Shown here: piece after piece, positions 61,919-64,000 of the stretch
How the letters are laid out: each line of letters starts with the position of its first letter
Position numbering within the stretch: position 1 is the first letter of the stretch
DNA from: Pseudoalteromonas arctica A 37-1-2
GTDB taxonomy: Bacteria > Pseudomonadota > Gammaproteobacteria > Enterobacterales > Alteromonadaceae
Assembly: GCF_000238395.3 (NCBI RefSeq)
Contig: NZ_CP011026.1
Span: 496,001 to 560,000 of the forward strand
Direction: 5' to 3'
DNA length: 64,000 nucleotides
Notes under the pieces: model-generated
What the model saw: only the letters and a program-made list of their open reading frames with translations
Database searches by the model: none
What the model was told of the DNA's origin: nothing
Position numbers and translations under genes: made by a program

Positions 61919-62398
61919 ATGAATTTTGGAACTCTTTCTTCGCAGTTATACAATGACAATGGCTATTCAAGCCTAAGTAATTTAAATAAAAACACTGTAA
62001 AAACGGATGATCCTAGTAAAAGTCCAGAGGCTAAAGCAGACTCTTCTTTAAATAAAGACGCCGAAAAAACTACGAGCTCTACTGCAGCTACTGAAGACGC
62101 AAAGTCTATTATTAACAGCGAAACAGAAGATTCGAGTGACAATTCAGCAGTTCAAATGAATAAAGCGATCGAGTCAATTAAAGATTTACAGAGTAAAATA
62201 AGAGAAATGACCAATAGTTCTGATACGCCCACAGGGGAAGCGATAGAAGAGCTAAGCGAACTTAAAAAGCAACTCGATAGTGAGCTATCGTCGATACAAT
62301 TAATAGTGCGAAAAAATGTATCTACTTTAATGGATTCAATGTTTTCATCATCTTCAGATAATAAAAGTTCAGGTTTGCTTTTTAATAACCAAGCATAA
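61919..62398 (+). CDS. Hypothetical Ser/Lys-rich protein with coiled coil
   Basis: A 159-residue protein, low-complexity and rich in Ser, Asp and Lys in the first 75 residues. A likely coiled coil lies at about 80-125 (IESIKDLQSKIREM, ELSELKKQLDSELSS). No signal peptide or known domain. It lies between the LysR pseudogene and the intact LysR. It may be a cytoplasmic scaffold or secretion-related protein; no function can be assigned. Confidence 0.5.
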   Translation: MNFGTLSSQLYNDNGYSSLSNLNKNTVKTDDPSKSPEAKADSSLNKDAEKTTSSTAATEDAKSIINSETEDSSDNSAVQMNKAIESIKDLQSKIREMTNSSDTPTGEAIEELSELKKQLDSELSSIQLIVRKNVSTLMDSMFSSSSDNKSSGLLFNNQA

Positions 62399-62420
62399 TT
62401 TAACTTGCTTTTTAATATAG

Positions 62421-63308
62421 TTATAAGCTTAGTCGTGGCTTTATAAAATCTAAAAAAGCCACAATTCGAGACGATACCGCACTGTTTTTATAATACACGG
62501 CTTGTACAACCTCTCGGTTATTAGGAGAGCTAACTGCACTGGGTAACACTTCAACTAACTCACCTGTTTTTAGGTCATTGCCAATCATAAAGTGAGAAAG
62601 TAGCGCCACACCTTGGTTTGCAATACATAGTTGGCGCACTGTTTCGCCGCTGCTTGCGCTAAGCGAAAACGTAAATAAAGCGGGCTTTACTAACGGCCAA
62701 GTGTTTAATTTTGGGGAGTCACTAAAACCAATTAACTTATGATTTTGTAAGTCATCTATTTGTATAATTGCTGCGTTGTTTTTTATATATTCTGGGCTGG
62801 CTACAATACGTAACTGACTGCTGCCGAGTTTACGAGCATGTAAGTTTGAGTCTTTTAAATCACCAATGCGTATGGCTAAATCGGTTTTATGTTCAAGTAA
62901 ATCAATAATGCTGTCGTGTGAGGTTATATCAAGCGTTATGTGAGGGTATTGCTTAGCAAATTCGCCAATTAAAGGCGTAAGTTGGTGCAATACAAAAGGG
63001 CTTGCAGCATCTATTCGCAGCTTGCCACTTGGCGCTTGTTTTAAAAGCTTTATGGCTTCTTCACCGGTATAAAGCGTATTTAATCCTTCGCGCGCATATT
63101 TTATAAAAGTATGGCCCTCTTCGGTAAGTTCTAATCGGCGTGTTGTTCTGTTTAGTAAAGTGCATTGCAGTGTATTTTCAAGGCGTGATACAGCTCGCGA
63201 CACTTTAGCCACTTGTTGATCGAGCAAATTAGCTGCCCCCGAAAAGCTTCCGCAATCTACTACCGTTATAAACGTTTCTAAATCTTCAGTTTTTGAATGA
63301 ACAGCCAT
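62421..63308 (-). CDS. LysR-type regulator divergent from an MFS transporter
   Basis: A 295-residue LysR regulator with N-terminal winged helix (CGSFSGAANLLDQQVAKVSRAVS, about 18-40) and effector-binding domain. It is divergent from an MFS efflux-type gene 116 bases away, the probable target. A decayed paralogue lies 600 bases downstream. The effector is unknown. Confidence 0.88.
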   Translation of the reverse strand: MAVHSKTEDLETFITVVDCGSFSGAANLLDQQVAKVSRAVSRLENTLQCTLLNRTTRRLELTEEGHTFIKYAREGLNTLYTGEEAIKLLKQAPSGKLRIDAASPFVLHQLTPLIGEFAKQYPHITLDITSHDSIIDLLEHKTDLAIRIGDLKDSNLHARKLGSSQLRIVASPEYIKNNAAIIQIDDLQNHKLIGFSDSPKLNTWPLVKPALFTFSLSASSGETVRQLCIANQGVALLSHFMIGNDLKTGELVEVLPSAVSSPNNREVVQAVYYKNSAVSSRIVAFLDFIKPRLSL

Positions 63309-63424
63309 AAGTATACCAACACCATCTTTGCATTATTAACAAAAGTATTTTGTCACTAATGCTATTTTTTGCAAACGATATTTTAGCCAAACTACATTCT
63401 TCAAATATTAATGAGGACATAACT

Positions 63425-64000
63425 ATGCCATTGGCTTTGTGGGCGCTTACCTTAAGCGCATTTGCAATAGGAACAACTGAGTTTGTAATAGTGGGATTAG
63501 TACCCACCATTGCAAACGACTTAGGCGTAAGCCTACCTTCAGCAGGTTTGCTTGTAAGTTTATATGCGGTTGGCGTTGCCATTGGTGCGCCGGTGCTAAC
63601 AGCTTTAACGGGTCGTTGGAATCGTAAAGTGGTCTTAATAAGCTTAATGGGCTTGTTTGTATTGGGTAACTTACTCGCTTGGCAAGCGCCAAGTTACGAA
63701 ACATTAATACTTGCGCGCATTTTAACGGGGCTTGCCCATGGTGTGTTTTTTTCAATCGGATCGATGATTGCCACAAGTCTAGTAAGCAAAGACAAAGAAG
63801 CCAGTGCAATTGCAATTATGTTTACCGGGCTTACTGTAGCACTAGTAACTGGTGTGCCACTAGGTACATGGATTGGACAACACTTTGGTTGGCGTGCAAC
63901 GTTTTTAGTTGTGTCGGTATTAGGTTTAATTGCATTAATCGGCAGCTCTATTTTAGTGCCAAAAAACTTAAAACAATCAATACCAGCCACGTTTAAAGAA
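63425..64000 (+). CDS. MFS transporter (DHA1, arabinose-efflux-like), partial
   Basis: The first 192 residues of a 12-helix transporter run off the right edge. Five to six membrane helices are visible, with 'GTTEFVIVGLVP' in TM1, the motif-A remnant TGRWNRKVV between TM2 and TM3, and 'ARILTGLAHGVFFSIG' in TM4, matching the sugar/drug DHA1 exporters (AraJ/YdhP-like). Control by the divergent LysR is likely. The start ATG 63425 follows GAGGACATA. Confidence 0.85.
   Translation, partial: MPLALWALTLSAFAIGTTEFVIVGLVPTIANDLGVSLPSAGLLVSLYAVGVAIGAPVLTALTGRWNRKVVLISLMGLFVLGNLLAWQAPSYETLILARILTGLAHGVFFSIGSMIATSLVSKDKEASAIAIMFTGLTVALVTGVPLGTWIGQHFGWRATFLVVSVLGLIALIGSSILVPKNLKQSIPATFKE

Overview
The window looks like a chromosomal segment of a marine gammaproteobacterium of the Pseudoalteromonas/Alteromonadales type. 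The DNA is AT-rich, the DnaK and DnaJ proteins are typically gammaproteobacterial, and TonB-dependent receptors, GGDEF proteins, Sel1 repeats and a DctBD-type circuit are all present. No tRNA, rRNA or CRISPR array was seen.

Layout. 1-12 kb: pqiA (left end cut), a periplasmic binding protein, an acyl-CoA thioesterase, dnaK-dnaJ behind a heat-shock promoter, ybaK, and several small conserved proteins. 8.9-14.6 kb: a DctB/DctD-like two-component system followed by a porin and a DASS transporter behind a sigma-54 promoter, a self-contained C4-dicarboxylate uptake module. 14.8-18.7 kb: an aldehyde dehydrogenase, a Sel1 protein and a lipoprotein with a Fur box. 18.7-24.5 kb: a molybdenum hydroxylase cluster (XdhC, MocA-like, Fe-S subunit, Tat-exported molybdopterin subunit, MoaA). 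24.7-33.6 kb: a diguanylate cyclase, then a LysR regulator divergent from an RND efflux operon with its outer-membrane channel and an MDR-family oxidoreductase, resembling mexT-mexEF-oprN-mexS. 33.9-36.2 kb: fadE.

36.2-45.6 kb is the accessory region. It holds a small chromosomal integron whose SOS-boxed integrase gene is broken by a ~160-bp MITE. An IS91-like element with its own tyrosine recombinase separates the integrase from an array of cassettes bounded by four full attC sites. After these come a RAYT transposase gene broken by a 72-bp REP-like insert, a decayed second copy of the fadE 3' end with its terminator, a cysteine-rich orphan, an orphan cassette with half-attC sites, and an internally deleted IS3-type element. 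The two fadE 3' ends bracket about 7.2 kb.

45.6-64 kb returns to core genes: a phosphotransferase, upp-uraA, and a three-gene operon encoding a complete glucosylglycerate cycle, including a fused D-glycerate 3-kinase/phosphatase. Then come a large TonB-dependent receptor, a cytochrome b562-like protein, OsmC, the zinc-independent ribosomal proteins L31/L36 behind a Zur-like operator, a GAF-GGDEF cyclase, a YdjM-like membrane protein, a LysR pseudogene and its intact relative, and an MFS transporter cut by the right end.

The most unusual items are the layered decay of the integron and the compact glucosylglycerate operon. Several clear regulatory sites (sigma-32, sigma-54, LexA, Fur, Zur and a possible FadR site) tie genes to stress or nutrient signals.
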